Below are positions 47,818 to 59,435 of a stretch of 64,000 nt of DNA, piece after piece (position 1 is the first letter of the stretch; each line of letters opens with the position of its first letter). The position numbers were made by a program, and so were the translations under genes. The stretch covers positions 1 to 64,000 of the forward strand of contig NZ_CP010899.1 of NCBI RefSeq assembly GCF_001274875.1. Direction: 5' to 3'. A model generated the notes under the pieces. The model was not told the DNA's origin and ran no database searches. It was given only the letters and a program-made list of their open reading frames with translations. This DNA is from Spiroplasma kunkelii CR2-3x (lineage in GTDB: Bacteria > Bacillota_I > Bacilli_A > Mycoplasmatales > Mycoplasmataceae).

Positions 47818-48017
47818 ATTTTGTAATATTAATTCTAATTTATCATCTTTACAAATAATTAAATTCTTTTCACCATATTTATTTATTAAATATTCTCAGT
47901 CTCAGGTTGAATTAATATTTACATTTTTAACATCAATACCAGTTATATATTCACCAAATCAGTTTTTACATGGACGATTACCTTTTTTGTACGATAACAT
48001 AAAATAAATTTATTCAT
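47809..48017 (-). pseudogene. Frameshifted copy of the 69-residue protein
   Basis: Homologue of 34619-34828 with one base lost in the TTTTTT/GTACG region near 47988; reading frame lost after about 9 codons. Confidence 0.7.
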
Positions 48018-48168
48018 TTTTATTATTTCCTTTATTGTGTTTTATATAAAAATTAATAATATGTTCTATTCGTTGTGAGTTGGTATATAATTCAGGTAAT
48101 TCATTTCAAACTTTTTCTTGTTTTTCATTTAAGTAAACATTAATATTACGAATTAATTTTCTTTTCAT
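48010..48168 (-). CDS. Ribbon-helix-helix-like small protein, copy 2
   Basis: Identical in sequence to 34821-34979 as far as read; same ribosome site. Confidence 0.6.
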
Positions 48169-48180
48169 AAATAATCTCCT

Positions 48181-48954
48181 TTAAAAAAATAATGTAGTTT
48201 GGATGCTATTTAATCTTTGTTTTGCTAATTTATAATATTTTTTATTAATTTCTATACCAATTCAATGCCGACTTAATTGTTCACAAGCAATAGCAGTTGT
48301 TCCACTTCCTAAAAAACAATCTAATACAGTATCGCCAACTTTACTATGTTTATTAATTTGTAATTTAATTAAATTAATATCTTTAACAGTAGGGTGTTTA
48401 ATTGTTCCTATAAATTGATTATTACTATTTGTTATTTGATAAACAGTCTGCATATCTTGATTTCAAACATTACTATAAGAAATTGGTTTATTATAAATAT
48501 ATAAACATAATTCTTTATCTTTACGATATGCATTATTATTAGGTGCATCATTTGTTTTTTGATAAATTATTAATTCAAATTTTAAATTATAATTTTCAAT
48601 TTCAATTAAATATTCTTTTAATTGTTGTTTTGATAAATAAATTATAAAATTTGGTTTTTTAATAATTCGCATTCATTCTTTAAAATATGATGGTATATCA
48701 AAACTATCAATAAATTCACCTTGTAAAAATTCAAGTTCTCTTTTCCGAATTTGATATTGAATATTAGAACAATTAGGATCTTGCATTTTTTTTAAATTAT
48801 ATTCAATATGCTTTTCTTTATTTTTTAATTTTTTAGCAATATCGGGGTAAAGGTAAGGTGGATCAGTTAATATTAAATCAATACTTTTATTAGGTATTAT
48901 TTTTAATATTTCTAAACTATCACCTAAATATAATTTACCTAAATTAGTTTTCAT
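48181..48954 (-). CDS. Orphan DNA methyltransferase, copy 2
   Basis: 257 residues, one visible residue difference from the prophage 1 copy (Asn for Ser in the DAPxNNAY segment). Same DPPY and FLGSGT motifs. Conserved open although the surrounding prophage is decayed. Confidence 0.88.
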
Positions 48955-49420
48955 AATTAGCAATAATAATAGCATCACGAAGATGATTACTTATTTTTTC
49001 ATTATTATAAAATCAACTTTTACTATATTCATAAGTTAATGAATTATCTTTTTCATAAACTGCTGTTATTTTCTGATATTTACTTAAATTTTCCATATTT
49101 TTAACAACTGACTTAGTATGGCGTGGTGATACTCAATTAATTTCAAGTTGTAAATCATTTAATTTAATTTCTAATGCACCTACTAATCGTAATAAATCAT
49201 CTCTATCTTTTGAACCATTAGCATTTGTTGGTAAACAATTTTCAATACTAATTTCATATGAATTTTTATATCTAAATTCAGAAAATACATCTATTATAAA
49301 TTTTAATTGTTTTAATCAATTATTATATATAATTTCAATTTTTCTAATAACTTTATTATCTTCATATACAACAATAGCAGTAGTACCAGTTCCTGATGGG
49401 TCAATACCTACTTTTATCAA
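48944..49420 (-). CDS. RuvC-like Holliday junction resolvase, intact
   Basis: 158 residues from TTG 49420: IKVGIDPSGTGTTAIV (Asp), EISIENC (Glu), then WVSPRHTKSVVKNMENLSKYQ and the C-terminal NHLRDAIIIANYEN (Asp). A6 here keeps the frame that the prophage 1 copy loses. The frame is also open upstream to 49537, in line with a RecT-like C-terminal tail, so a fused product is possible. End overlaps the MTase start. Confidence 0.75.
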
Positions 49421-49533
49421 GTTGCTCAATCCTCATCGTTCGTTATTATTAACTACTGGTGTTACATTTGATATATCATCTTCTTTAACGACATTATCAT
49501 TTGTGTCTGCTATTTCTGGATAAGATGGGGTAT

Positions 49534-50274
49534 TTATTTATTTGATAATGGTTCATCGCTAATTTGCCCCTTATTTTTGGCGAAATTAATATCTTTAAAT
49601 GAAATATATTCAAAATTACCATCTTCTTTAATTTCTTTTTCATCTAAATCAATATCAGATATATCAAGCCCTATCTCTAATGCTAATTTACGATATAATT
49701 TTGCTTCAACCATTTCTTTTGGTCATTTATTTCAAGGTGAATATTCACTATTTCCACTCGGACTACTATTTTTTAATCGTTCAATATCTGCTTTTCTTAA
49801 TAAAATACCTTGATAATTACCATTTTTATCTTTTGCAAAAGCATAAGCACCAATAATCTCATTATAATCACTAGTATTTGCATTAAAATTAATTTCATGT
49901 ATTTTAGGACATGAATTTAAACTATCTCATTCAAATTTCTCACCTTTAAAAATAATTGCTTTTCTTGGACTATATCCTGCTTCTTCAATTCTTTTACAAT
50001 AAACTTTGCTATCAATAACAGTAGTTAATTTATTTTTAAATGGAATAATATTAAAATCTTTTCCAAAAATTAACCCTTTATTACTTAATTTAATAATACC
50101 TAATGCTGTAATTTTAGTATTATCAGCAGTATTAACTAACTGCATATAACTTTGTCCATTTTTCATTTTTAATTCTTCAAGTGCTAAAATATTTTCTTTT
50201 AAATATTTATCATTAACTTTTAATTCATATTTAATAATTGCACCTTTAATATATTGTTGTAATTCAGTTATCAT
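49534..50274 (-). CDS. RecT-family single-strand annealing protein
   Basis: 246 residues. Typical RecT plan: KYLKENILALEELKMKNGQSYMQLVNTAD near residue 25, ALGIIKLSNKGLIFGKDFNIIPFKNKLT and SPWNKWPKEMVEAKLYRKLAL near 185. Ends in TAA at 49534; the expected acidic tail continues in another frame toward the resolvase, so the C-terminus has probably suffered a frameshift. The gene before it ends 1 base upstream (TAA-A-ATG). Confidence 0.8.
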
Positions 50275-50275
50275 T

Positions 50276-51064
50276 TTATTTCACTCCTTTATTTATTTTG
50301 AATTTAATACCTTTAATACCAATAGTATTAGTATTTACATTACTATCTCATTGTGCTTTAATTTCATTTTTAACAATTTTTTCATCAATAACTAAATAAG
50401 TTTTAATTAATTGAACTAATTCATATTGATTAGCATTTTCTAAAAAATCATTATCAATGCCCAGTATTTCAATATCTTTTATTAATATTTTTTCTTTTAT
50501 TAAATTAATACCAACTTTTTTTAATTCTTTTTGTTCTAATGATTTATCAATTTGCTCAATTTGTTCCATTACACGAACTTGTTCATCTTGAATTTGGTCT
50601 ATATCAAGACCCATCTCAGGTGTTAAATTATTTGTTTTTTCAATTAATTCCTGTTTTTTTAATTCTTGTTCTTTTAAAAACTCTTGTTGCTTTTGTATGC
50701 GTGCTTGCGTCATATTATTATTAATTTCAACTCTATATCTTTCAATATAATTTCTATAATTAGTAATTATTTTTCCAATTCTATTATGTTCATCTAATAA
50801 TTTTTGAATAAGTTCTAATCATTCTTTAAAAACAAAATTATTTTTAGTAATAGCACTTGGAATATCTTTTAAATATACATTTTGATAACCATTTAAAGCA
50901 TAATGATTAATATGTCTAAAAATATACTCAGTTAATTCTTGTTTATTTTCTTCTTTAAATTTTTGAACATTATATGCTAAAATACTTTCATTTTTAAAAT
51001 CATCTACTTTTAAAGGAAAATGAAATGTAATATTATTTACTGTATTTTTTACAATATCACTCAT
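50276..51064 (-). CDS. RecT-associated early protein (262 residues), unknown
   Basis: MSDIVKNTVNNITFHFPLKVDDFKNES..., then a long Gln/Glu/Lys coiled coil (about residues 115-165, KQQEFLKEQELKKQELIEK). Genes of this size with coiled coils often precede recT in phages. AAGGAGG before the ATG. No counterpart in prophage 1, so it came with recT. Confidence 0.7.
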
Positions 51065-51334
51065 TTATTTCACCTCCTTATTAGGTAATTTTTTATATAA
51101 AGATTTATCTTTTATAATAAAAGTATCTTCTCTTCGACCATTTACATATTGACAATATTCATCAAAACCTTCTTTATATAATTGGCGTTGTTGTAAATCA
51201 TATATTTCTAATACAAGTTTTTCTCACTCTTTATCTTTTTCAGCAAGTTCTTTTTTAAGTGTTTCATTTTCTGCTTTAAGTGCATCATTTTCTTCTTGTA
51301 ATTTATCAAATTTAATTGATTCTGTTTTTGTCAT
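51065..51334 (-). CDS. Coiled-coil early protein (89 residues)
   Basis: N-terminal coiled coil (KLQEENDALKAENETLKKELAEK) fused to the same C-terminal block as the 92-residue prophage 1 protein (FDEYCQYVNGRREDTFIIKD). First gene of the prophage 2 early operon; stop overlaps the next start. Confidence 0.7.
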
Positions 51335-51363
51335 TATTTATCCTCCTCAATAGTTAATTGTTC

Positions 51364-51547
51364 TAATAGTTATGAATGCACCACTACGCGTCTATCTTAA
51401 TCAAAGTCATTAATTTACAAAATCGCAAAAAAACAAGTTAACAGCTCTAATGGTTTCATGCCGGCGGAAATGCCTTGTTGGGGAACCTTCCCTAAAAAAT
51501 ATGTAATTTTAAATTAAACACTTGTAGAGCCAATATATTTAATTTTT
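51364..51547 (-). ncRNA. Candidate structured leader/small RNA, copy 2
   Basis: Identical to 39771-39954 over 184 bases. Here it lies between a small zinc-ribbon gene and the early operon. Both possible long-range stems and the U7 run are retained. Confidence 0.5.
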
Positions 51548-51589
51548 AAAGTTGTTTTATAAAATTTAAGGTTTTAAAAAAACAAAATT

Positions 51590-51706
51590 TTAATATTCAG
51601 TGTAATAAACATCTTCAAATCATTCTGTTTTTTCACGATGGTTAACTGTATGAAACTGCTTTGGTGTTCCACATTTACTACATTTAATAAAAGTATTTTT
51701 AGACAT
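51590..51706 (-). CDS. Small zinc-ribbon-like protein (38 residues)
   Basis: MSKNTFIKCSKCGTPKQFHTVNHREK..., CxxC with downstream His residues; AAAAAGGAG upstream of ATG 51706. Present only in prophage 2, between the end terminator and the RNA candidate. Confidence 0.6.
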
Positions 51707-51742
51707 ATTTTTTTCATCTCCTTTTTATGGTTGTTTTTAAAT

Positions 51743-51775
51743 AAAAAAACCAACCCAATAAGGGTCGGTTTTTTT
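51743..51775. terminator. Prophage-end terminator, copy 2
   Basis: Same as 39972-40004. Confidence 0.85.
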
Positions 51776-51914
51776 GTCCTACTTCATCCTTTATTCTACA
51801 AACTAAAAAAATTGAAATTTGCAAACTCTCGATCCGCTCGTTGTCGCTTTGCTTCTTTAAAAACACTATTGAATAAATTATTCGCTAATAAATTACGCGG
51901 AATAATTTATTCTT

Positions 51915-52025
51915 TTACTTTTTAATTTCAATTTTTTTTCCAATCTTATTAACAGTATTAATAACATTATCTTTACCATACTTTTTCACTAGAGACCTCA
52001 AAATAATATATTGCTTTGTTTGCAT
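51915..52025 (-). CDS. Plectrovirus-type small protein (36 residues)
   Basis: MQTKQYIILRSLVKKYGKDNVINTVNKI..., AAGGAG 9 bases upstream. Paralogue of 41055-41174, here with the intact end KKIEIKK. A stem-loop with CGG/CCG-closed AATAATTTATT arms follows at about 51869-51912. Confidence 0.65.
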   Translation of the reverse strand: MQTKQYIILRSLVKKYGKDNVINTVNKIGKKIEIKK

Positions 52026-52139
52026 AATTTAAACTCCTTAATTAAAAATATTAAAAAAAAAATTACTTTCCAAAACTGTAAAAACCAAAAATACAAAATG
52101 TGTGTGGTTTATAGAAGGAAAATAATCCACAAACATACG

Positions 52140-52908
52140 ATTCTTTATTTTTAGGAAAAGAACGTCAATTTACTTTGGAAAAATATAGTTATCGAAAAAA
52201 ACTAATAGAAGGAGCAGAGTTTTTTGATCCAACTGAATTTTGATGAAAAGATATTAATAAATATTGATTTAGTTTTATAGCTGTTGGGTCTGATTATGCA
52301 TATACTATTTAAGGAAAAGACGACGCTGTAAAAATTTTAGTTGAGGTAGAAATAAAAAAAATGATGTTCTAACTGAAATTTATATTTTATAAGAACAATC
52401 AATTTCAGCTACTGAATTTAAAGATATGACTAAAAAGGTTTTTAGTATGACAAATAAAGTTAATGATTGATTTTTAAAATACCATAAATTAAAAGAAGAT
52501 TTAAAATATAGAATTGGGCATGATGCACAAACAGAAAAATTAATTATTAATCATAATTGAGATGAAAAAAAGTCTTGAAAATAGTATTAGTCGGATTTTG
52601 GTTATGGGTGAAAAAGGATGAAAAATAGTTGATCGAAATTTTACGATAAAACGCTAGTTATCTTCTGGAAGAATATATTTTTCAAAAAATTTAACTGTTA
52701 CTAAAAATATTAATGGTGAAGATATAATTACAAAAAATATGGTTACCTATATGATGAATTATATAAATGTCTTAATTACGAAAAAACGAATATTAGGGAC
52801 GAACGTCCTGGCTGAAATAAATTGGATGATATTAATGTATTTGAATGTACTTTGTCATTTTTTAGATTTAATTTAGTTGATTTAAAAATTAATAAAAAAG
52901 CTGTATAA
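52140..52908 (+). pseudogene. Decayed accessory gene, unknown
   Basis: Recognisable protein-like pieces with Trp TGAs in changing frames: YDSLFLGKERQFTLEKYSYRKK, FDPTEFWWKDINKYWFSFIAVG, SATEFKDMTKKVFSMTNKVNDWF, and an end ERPGWNKLDDINVFECTLSFFRFNLVDLKINKKAV. At least four stops/frameshifts. Likely remnant of a Spiroplasma-specific or viral protein of about 250 residues. Confidence 0.55.
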
Positions 52909-52972
52909 TTAATCTAACGATAGAACTGGTCTTAAATGTATATTATTTCCACAAAAATTATATATTTTATAC

Positions 52973-53002
52973 TTGAATTTATAATTTATTGTTTGATATA
53001 AT
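52973..53002 (+). promoter_or_regulatory. mnmE promoter
   Basis: TTGAAT (52973-52978), 18-base spacer, extended -10 TGA-TATAAT (52997-53002). Confidence 0.7.
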
Positions 53003-53034
53003 ATAACTAATTAATAAAAGAGGAGTTTTATAAA

Positions 53035-54384
53035 ATGATTGAGGATACAATAATTGCTCCAGCAACCGCAATGGTAAAGCAAGCAATTGCAATTATTCGC
53101 ATGTCTGGAGTGGATAGTTATAAAATTATTAATAAAGTTTTTTCAAAAAAAATTATTCCACACGGAAATCAAATTTACTATGGTTATTTAAGAGATGGCA
53201 AAGAGATTATTGACCAAGTTATTTTAGTTTGTTTTCAAAAACCTAATTCTTTTACTGGAGAAAATATTATTGAAATTAATTGCCATGGTGGTGTATTAGT
53301 TACAAATAATATTATTAAGTTATTACTAAAAAATGGAGCACGTTTAGCAAATAAAGGTGAATTTTCACAACGAGCGTTTTTAAATAAAAAACTTAATTTA
53401 ATTCAAACAGATGCTATTAATAACTTAGTTAATGCGACAAATGATACTAGTGCAAAAATAGCTTTGAATAATTTGCAAAATAAAAATACTTATTTAATTA
53501 TTACATATCGTGATGAATTATTAGATATCATTGCAAATATTGAAGTAAATATTGATTATCCTGAATATGATGGTGTTGGTGATTTAACTACACAAGAATT
53601 AAACCAGCGGTTATTAATTTTAGAACAAAAAATTAATGATTTAGTTAAAATTAGTAAAGTTGGAAAAATGATTGATGATGGTATTAATGTCTTAATTTTA
53701 GGAAAGCCAAATGTTGGAAAATCATCATTATTAAATGCATTAATGAACGAAGATAAAGCTATTGTTTCTGATTTGCCAGGAACAACAAGAGATATTGTTG
53801 AAGGAAAGATTAATTTAGGACCATTAACATTAAATATTATTGATACAGCTGGCTTACGTGAGACAGTTGATAAAATTGAGCAAATTGGAATTGATAAAGC
53901 ACGTCAACAAGTTATTAATGCTGATTTAATTTTAATTGTTGCTGATAATTATGCTGATTTAATGAATTTAAGTCCTGAACTTAAAAAACTAATTAAAAAT
54001 AAAGAATATTTGTTAGTTTTAAATAAAAGCGATTTGCTTAATATGCAAGTACAAAATGAAAATTTGCAACAAAATATTTTTTTAATTTCAGCATTAAACC
54101 GAGATATCAAGTCTCTTATTGATAAAATTTTAAATTTATATAAAACAGCGCAGATTACAAAAGATGATCAACTAGTTTTGTCAAATATAAAACAAATTTC
54201 TTTATTAGAGAAAGTAGCAAATTCAATAAAAAATGCATATAATAATAGTATGAGTGGATTTCCGGTTGATATTATTAATGTTGACTTACATGAGGCTTGA
54301 GAAATATTGGGTGATATTCTAGGTGAAAACTATGAAGAAGACTTATTAACAACAATTTTTAGTAAGTATTGCCTAGGAAAATAG
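53035..54384 (+). CDS. mnmE: tRNA modification GTPase MnmE
   Basis: 449 residues; with MnmG it modifies the wobble uridine of several tRNAs. N-terminal folate-binding domain (MIEDTIIAPATA), helical domain, G domain with GKPNVGKSSLLNAL near residue 225, DLPGTTRD, DTAGLRE and NKSD, and the C-terminal catalytic Cys motif (FSKYCLGK). AGAGGAG before ATG. First host gene after the accessory block. Confidence 0.95.
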
Positions 54385-54393
54385 GAGGAAAAT

Positions 54394-55164
54394 ATGCAAG
54401 GAATTTTTGATACACATTGTCATTTAATGTCACATGAATATGAGAACGAAGAAACATCAGCAATAATAGCTGATGCTAAAATTAGTGGCGTGTTTTGAAT
54501 TAATAATGTTGGTTATGATTTAGATTCTAGCCAAGCAGCAGTTCGTCATGCAATGCAGTATGATAATGTTTTTGCAACAATTGGGTTTCATCCAACTGAT
54601 GTTGGTAAATATGGGTTTTCAGATTTAGAGAAATTAGATCAATTATTAAATAGTGATAAAGTAATTGCTGTTGGCGAAATTGGTTTAGATTATTTTCATA
54701 AAACTGTTTCTCCAGATTTACAAAAGCATTGATTTATTAAACAAATTGAATTAGCAAAACAACATAATATTCCACTTGCCATTCATTGCCGTGATGCTTA
54801 TGAAGATTGTTATGAAATATTAAAAGAACAAAAAATAACACAAGGTTTGATGCATTGTTATAATGGAACAATTCAAATGGCTCAAAAATTCTTAGATTTA
54901 GGATTTTATCTTTCGTTTGCTGGTAATATTACTTTTAAAAATGCTCAGGAATTACGGGAAGTTGCTAAAATGGTACCATTAAATAAAATTTTAGTGGAAA
55001 CTGATGCACCATATTTAACTCCTGATCCATATAGAGGGAAAAAGAATTATCCTAAATTTATTATGTATACAGTTAAAAAATTAGCAGAATTAAAGAATAT
55101 GCCGGTTGAAGAAATGATTCGTATTACTAATAAGAATGCACGTAAGTTATTTAATTTTGATTAA
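54394..55164 (+). CDS. TatD-family metal-dependent hydrolase
   Basis: 256 residues. TIM-barrel amidohydrolase-type metal site: DTHCHL at residues 6-11, GEIGLDY near 100, AIHCRDA near 130, and ETDAPYLTP near 207. Family members are DNases involved in DNA repair. GGAGGAAAAT before the ATG, 9 bases after mnmE, so an operon. Confidence 0.9.
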
Positions 55165-55193
55165 TTTTTAATTTTAAATTTAAAAATTACAAT

Positions 55194-55228
55194 AAAAAAA
55201 ATATTAGGTTAACCTAATATTTTTTTTG
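55194..55228. terminator. Bidirectional terminator between tatD and mreB
   Basis: AAAAAATATTAGG / CCTAATATTTTTT palindrome closing convergent units. Confidence 0.9.
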
Positions 55229-55235
55229 CTTCAAT

Positions 55236-56294
55236 TTATTTTCTTTTTTTACCTAATGACGATAATAATCCTTTTTCCTGGAAATTATATAAACCATTTT
55301 CGATGTTTTTCTTAATTGTTTTTTCAAAGATTTTTGTTCCTTCGATAACACAATTTAATGGATCTGAAGCTATTTTGGTTGGTAATTGGAAAATATCAAA
55401 GAAATATTTATCAATATTTCTAATTAAAGCTCCTCCCCCACAAACTGTAATTCCATTTCTCATAATATCACCAGCTAATTCTGGTGGTGTATTTTCTAAT
55501 AATTCAATTACTAAATCTGTAATTTTAGAAAATGCATTTAATAAAACATTTCTAATTTCTTCTGAAGATATTTTTGCTTCTTTTGGTAATCCCGAAACAA
55601 TATCACGTCCGTAGATTTGCATTGATCTTTCGTTATGGTATTTAACTAATGAACCAATGAATTTTTTAACATCTTCAGCTGTTTTTTGCCCAATTGCAAT
55701 ATTATATTCTGAACGAATGTATTTACGAATGTCATCATCAAAATGATTTCCGGCAACTTTTATTGATCTTGAAACAACGATTTCACCTGATGAAATAATA
55801 GCTAAATCAGCTGTTCCTCCACCAATATCAATGATTAAATGACCTTGAGGTAATTCAACATTAATTCCTGCTCCTAAAGCAGCCATTTTAGCTTCTTCCT
55901 CAATGATAACTAATTCAGCGCCCATTTCTTTAGCAACATTTTTTAATGCTTCTCTTTCAAGTTCAGTAACTCCACTTGGACATGCTAATAATACAATAGC
56001 ATTTTTTCAAATGTTCATCATTTTCATTCTTGAAAAGATATGTTTTAATAAATCTTGTGCAGCTTCCATGTCTGCGATAACTCCATCTATTAATGGTGTT
56101 ACCATTCTAATATCTCCGTGTGTTTTTCCTACCATATCATAGGCAGCTTTCCCTAAAGCAATTAAACTATTAGTTTTATTGTTATAAGCCATTAATGATG
56201 GTTCATTGTAGACTACACCTTGTCCTGAAACATATGCTAAAACATTAGCAGTTCCTAAGTCAAGAGAAATAAATGGTCTAGTTTCTGGTCTCAC
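55236..56294 (-). CDS. mreB: MreB-family bacterial actin (paralogue a)
   Basis: 352 residues. Actin-type phosphate 1 (SLDLGTANVLAYV), phosphate 2 (IDIGGGTADLAII) and adenosine (CGGGALIRNIDKYF) motifs. GTG start with AAGGAGGAC upstream; second gene of a two-mreB operon (55 bases after paralogue b). C-terminal tail QEKGLLSSLGKKRK is basic. In spiroplasmas MreBs form the internal ribbon used for helicity and swimming rather than wall synthesis. Confidence 0.92.
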
Positions 56295-56349
56295 GTTTTT
56301 GTCCTCCTTAACAATTTAATAACTATTATATAATCAATTAATTATTATT

Positions 56350-57393
56350 CTAGTAATTTAATTCTTTTACATGCATTGATTCTAATCTTAAGATATCAAA
56401 GATGTCTGATTCGAATTTTTTAGTTCCATTAATAACAGCTAATATTGGTTGTTCTCCAATTTTTGATGGTAATTGTAATGTATCTACAAAGTAACGATCA
56501 ATCCCTTTTATTAAAGCTCCTCCCCCACAGATTGTAATTCCATTTCTGAAGATATCACCAGCTAATTCTGGTGGTGTTTCTTCTAACACTTGAACTGTTA
56601 GGTCAATAATTCTTGACACCGGTACTTTTAATACTTCTCTGATTTCTTCAGGTGTTACTTCAATTTCTCTTGGTAATCCTGAAACAACATCACGTCCATA
56701 AACTTTCATTCTTCTTTCGTCAGGGTATTTTGATAATGACCCAATTTCGATTTTAATTTGTTCAGCAGTTTTTGATCCAATTTCTAGACCATATTGTGAA
56801 CGAATGAATTTTTGTGCTTCATCATTTAAGTAATTTCCAGCAACTTTAACTGATTTTGATAATACGATATCTCCTGAGGCCATAACAGCAATATCTGTTG
56901 TTCCTCCTCCCATATCAATCACTAGGTTTCCAGCAGGTTTGTAAATATCAACCCCGCCACCTAATGCGGCCATTTTAACTTCTTCTTCTACAAAAACTTT
57001 TGATGCTCCTAAGTTCATAGCAATTTTTTTCAAAGCAGCTTTTTCTAATTCAGTAATTACTGATGGACAAGCCAATAACATAATTGAATGTTTTAATTGT
57101 TTTGTAATACGTAGTTTTGTAAAAATATATCTTAATTGTGCTTCTGTTGCACGAATATCTGTAATAACCCCGTCAACCATTGGTCTAACAATACGAATTG
57201 ACTTATTTCCTTTTCCGATCATTTTGTAAGCTTCGGCTCCTACAGCAATAATTCTGTTTTCTTTAATTCTGTAAGCAACAATTGAAGGTTCATTGTAAAC
57301 TATTCCTGAACCTGAAACATATACTAATGTATTAGAAGTTCCTAAATCCATAGAAACGAAAGCCGGTTTTTTTGCACTATTAAATAAAGCCAT
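56350..57393 (-). CDS. mreB: MreB-family bacterial actin (paralogue b)
   Basis: 347 residues, ATG 57393 with AGGAGGAC. Motifs SMDLGTSNTLVYV, IDMGGGTTDIAVM, CGGGALIKGIDRYF. Contains KQLKHSIMLLACPSVITELEKAAL; unlike the other three it has no Trp at the KN-type position before the second domain. Upstream 57394-57540 is AT-rich with no gene. Confidence 0.92.
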   Translation of the reverse strand: MALFNSAKKPAFVSMDLGTSNTLVYVSGSGIVYNEPSIVAYRIKENRIIAVGAEAYKMIGKGNKSIRIVRPMVDGVITDIRATEAQLRYIFTKLRITKQLKHSIMLLACPSVITELEKAALKKIAMNLGASKVFVEEEVKMAALGGGVDIYKPAGNLVIDMGGGTTDIAVMASGDIVLSKSVKVAGNYLNDEAQKFIRSQYGLEIGSKTAEQIKIEIGSLSKYPDERRMKVYGRDVVSGLPREIEVTPEEIREVLKVPVSRIIDLTVQVLEETPPELAGDIFRNGITICGGGALIKGIDRYFVDTLQLPSKIGEQPILAVINGTKKFESDIFDILRLESMHVKELNY

Positions 57394-57564
57394 GTAATTT
57401 TGTCCTCCTGTTTCTTGTTAAATTAATTAGTTAGATTAATATATTTTTGATTAATCAATAAAATGAATTGCAAGTCTCTATATTTATTTTCAGATATAGA
57501 ATACAATACAAAAATATTATAACATAAATCTTAATCTTTCCTAAAAATTATTCCATAATTAAGT

Positions 57565-58299
57565 TTAGTATCGGTTTGTATTAATGCTTAAAGGAATTAC
57601 AAAAGTGGGTGACATAATTGTTAAAATTCTAATTAAAATATTAACTAAATTTTCAATTCATTGCTTTGTTTCATCAATTGTTAAAAAGTATTTAGTTAAT
57701 TTTAAATATTTAACTTCAACTGTTTCTTTTAAAAAAGTTAAATATTTTTTAACTAATGTTGTAATATAAGTATTAATATCAGTTGGTGTTTTATATCGAT
57801 ATTCAATTTCAATTGCTGATTGCTCACGTTTATATTTATATTCAAAAATTTGTGTATTAGATAAAATTATAATTGGATTATAAATCGTCATATAAATAAA
57901 AAAAGTTTTTAAATCATAAATATTAATTTTGCCTTCTTCAATGCTGGTAATAGTTGAATTAAATCAATCACTATAGATTTCTTCAATATTTGTTGTACTA
58001 GGATAAGGCCAGGCAATACCACTATTATTATTTAGTAATTGATTTCAAGTTTTATCAATATTAATGTAACCAGACGAAGTCAAAATTTGTTGAATAAATC
58101 AATATGAGAAATATGGTTCATTAATTGTTTTGTCAGAATTAAAAACTGCTCCAAAAATTGGTTGATCAGTTTTTGACGTATAAGTTCAATTTGCCAAAGC
58201 TTGGCGAATTCGTACATCAATTGTTGAACAACTTACAACTGAATTAATTGTTGGAGTTATAAAAGTTAGTGCTGTTAAAAATGATAATACTTTTTTCAT
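57565..58299 (-). CDS. Lipoprotein between mreB genes, unknown
   Basis: 244 residues; signal MKKVLSFLTALTFITPTINS and lipobox VVSC. The mature part is Trp/Tyr rich (NWTYTSKTD, PYFSYWFIQQIL, WPYPSTTN) and ends in a hydrophobic helix (IENLVNILIRILTIMSP), which may be a second membrane contact. Visible only with TGA as Trp. Location within the mreB cluster could imply a surface or cell-shape role; unproven. Confidence 0.8.
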
Positions 58300-58376
58300 T
58301 ATTGCTTTACCTTATTATTATAATTTTATCATTTTTCTAAAAATTATAATAAAAAAATAGATAAGTAGTTTTAAAC

Positions 58377-59435
58377 TTATCTATTTTTTTTGTTTTCTTC
58401 AATTAAGTCGGTTCTAATTTTTTTCTCATAAGCAATACATCCATCAATAACAGATGTTTCGGCGTTTTTAGCTACACGAACAGGAATTTGAAAATAATCT
58501 GATAGAAATTCTTTAATTCCGGCAATTTGAACACATCCTCCAGTAACTAAAATTCCATTAGTAACAGTATCACCAGCTAACTCAGCTGGAGTTTTTTCTA
58601 AAACTTCGGCTATTAATTGTGTAATTGATGAAAAAATACTTATTAATAATTTCCTAATTTCTGAATCTAAAATTTCTGCTTCTTTTGGCATTCCTGTTAT
58701 AACATCACGACCGAAAATAATCATTTTTTTATTTTCTTTTGTTTTGTATAATGAACCAATTTGTTTTTTAATTTGTTCAGCAGTAACAACACCAATTGAA
58801 ATAGTATGCTTCGCACGAATATATTTTAAGATTTCTTCATCAATATAATTCCCAGCAGTTTTAATTGATTTACTTTTAACAATTCCACCAGCTGAGATAA
58901 TAGCACAACTTGATTTTCCACCACCAATGTCTAAAATAAAAGTTCCTTTTGGTGCAAAAATATTTTCACCCGCTCCTAAGGCAGCCATTAATGAATCTTC
59001 CTCAATTTTTACAAAGTCAGCACCAATATTTTTACACATCTTGATTATTGCTTGTTTTTCTAAGTCTGTAACATTTTTGGGACATGCAATTAAAACAATA
59101 GCATTTTTTCATAAATCAGTTACTTTTGCTTTTTTTCCTATTTGTTGAATAAATTTTTCTGCAATAGTTAAATTCGTAACTGCTCCATTACGTAATGGAG
59201 AGTAAATTTCAATTTTATCGTGTGTTTTGCCAATTAACTTTTTAGCATCATTACCTAATGCTATTAGTTTCTTAGTTCAGATTTCATATGCCATTACTGA
59301 TGCTTCATTGAAAATAATTCCTCTCCCAGCAACATAAGCAATCGAATTAGTAGTTCCTAAATCTATAGCAATGAATTTCCGGGGTGCTTTTGGCGAAATG
59401 TTAAATGTATTTTTCAATATGTCTGATATTGCCAT
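58377..59435 (-). CDS. mreB: MreB-family bacterial actin (paralogue c)
   Basis: 352 residues. Motifs AIDLGTTNSIAYV and LDIGGGKSSCAII: the second phosphate loop has Lys-Ser-Ser in place of the usual Thr-(T/A)-Asp, and the adenosine loop reads TGGCVQIAGIK rather than CGGGALI. It is the most divergent of the four, so nucleotide hydrolysis may be altered. ATG 59435 preceded by GGAAGGATAC; an upstream in-frame start lacks a ribosome site. Confidence 0.9.

Larger units (their letters stand above)
42117..51775. mobile_element. Prophage 2, deleted mosaic relative of prophage 1
   Basis: Shares scaffold, capsid, RHH-like, MTase, resolvase and RNA candidate with prophage 1, but has its own portal and RecT. 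Two deletion junctions are visible: near 46343 (structural gene to scaffold) and 47565 (capsid to membrane protein). It lacks SSB, ERF and pentapeptide genes. Confidence 0.75.

Noticed and set aside
51638-51925. + strand 95-residue open frame
   Set aside because: It runs antisense across the zinc-ribbon gene and the prophage-end terminator, with no ribosome site.
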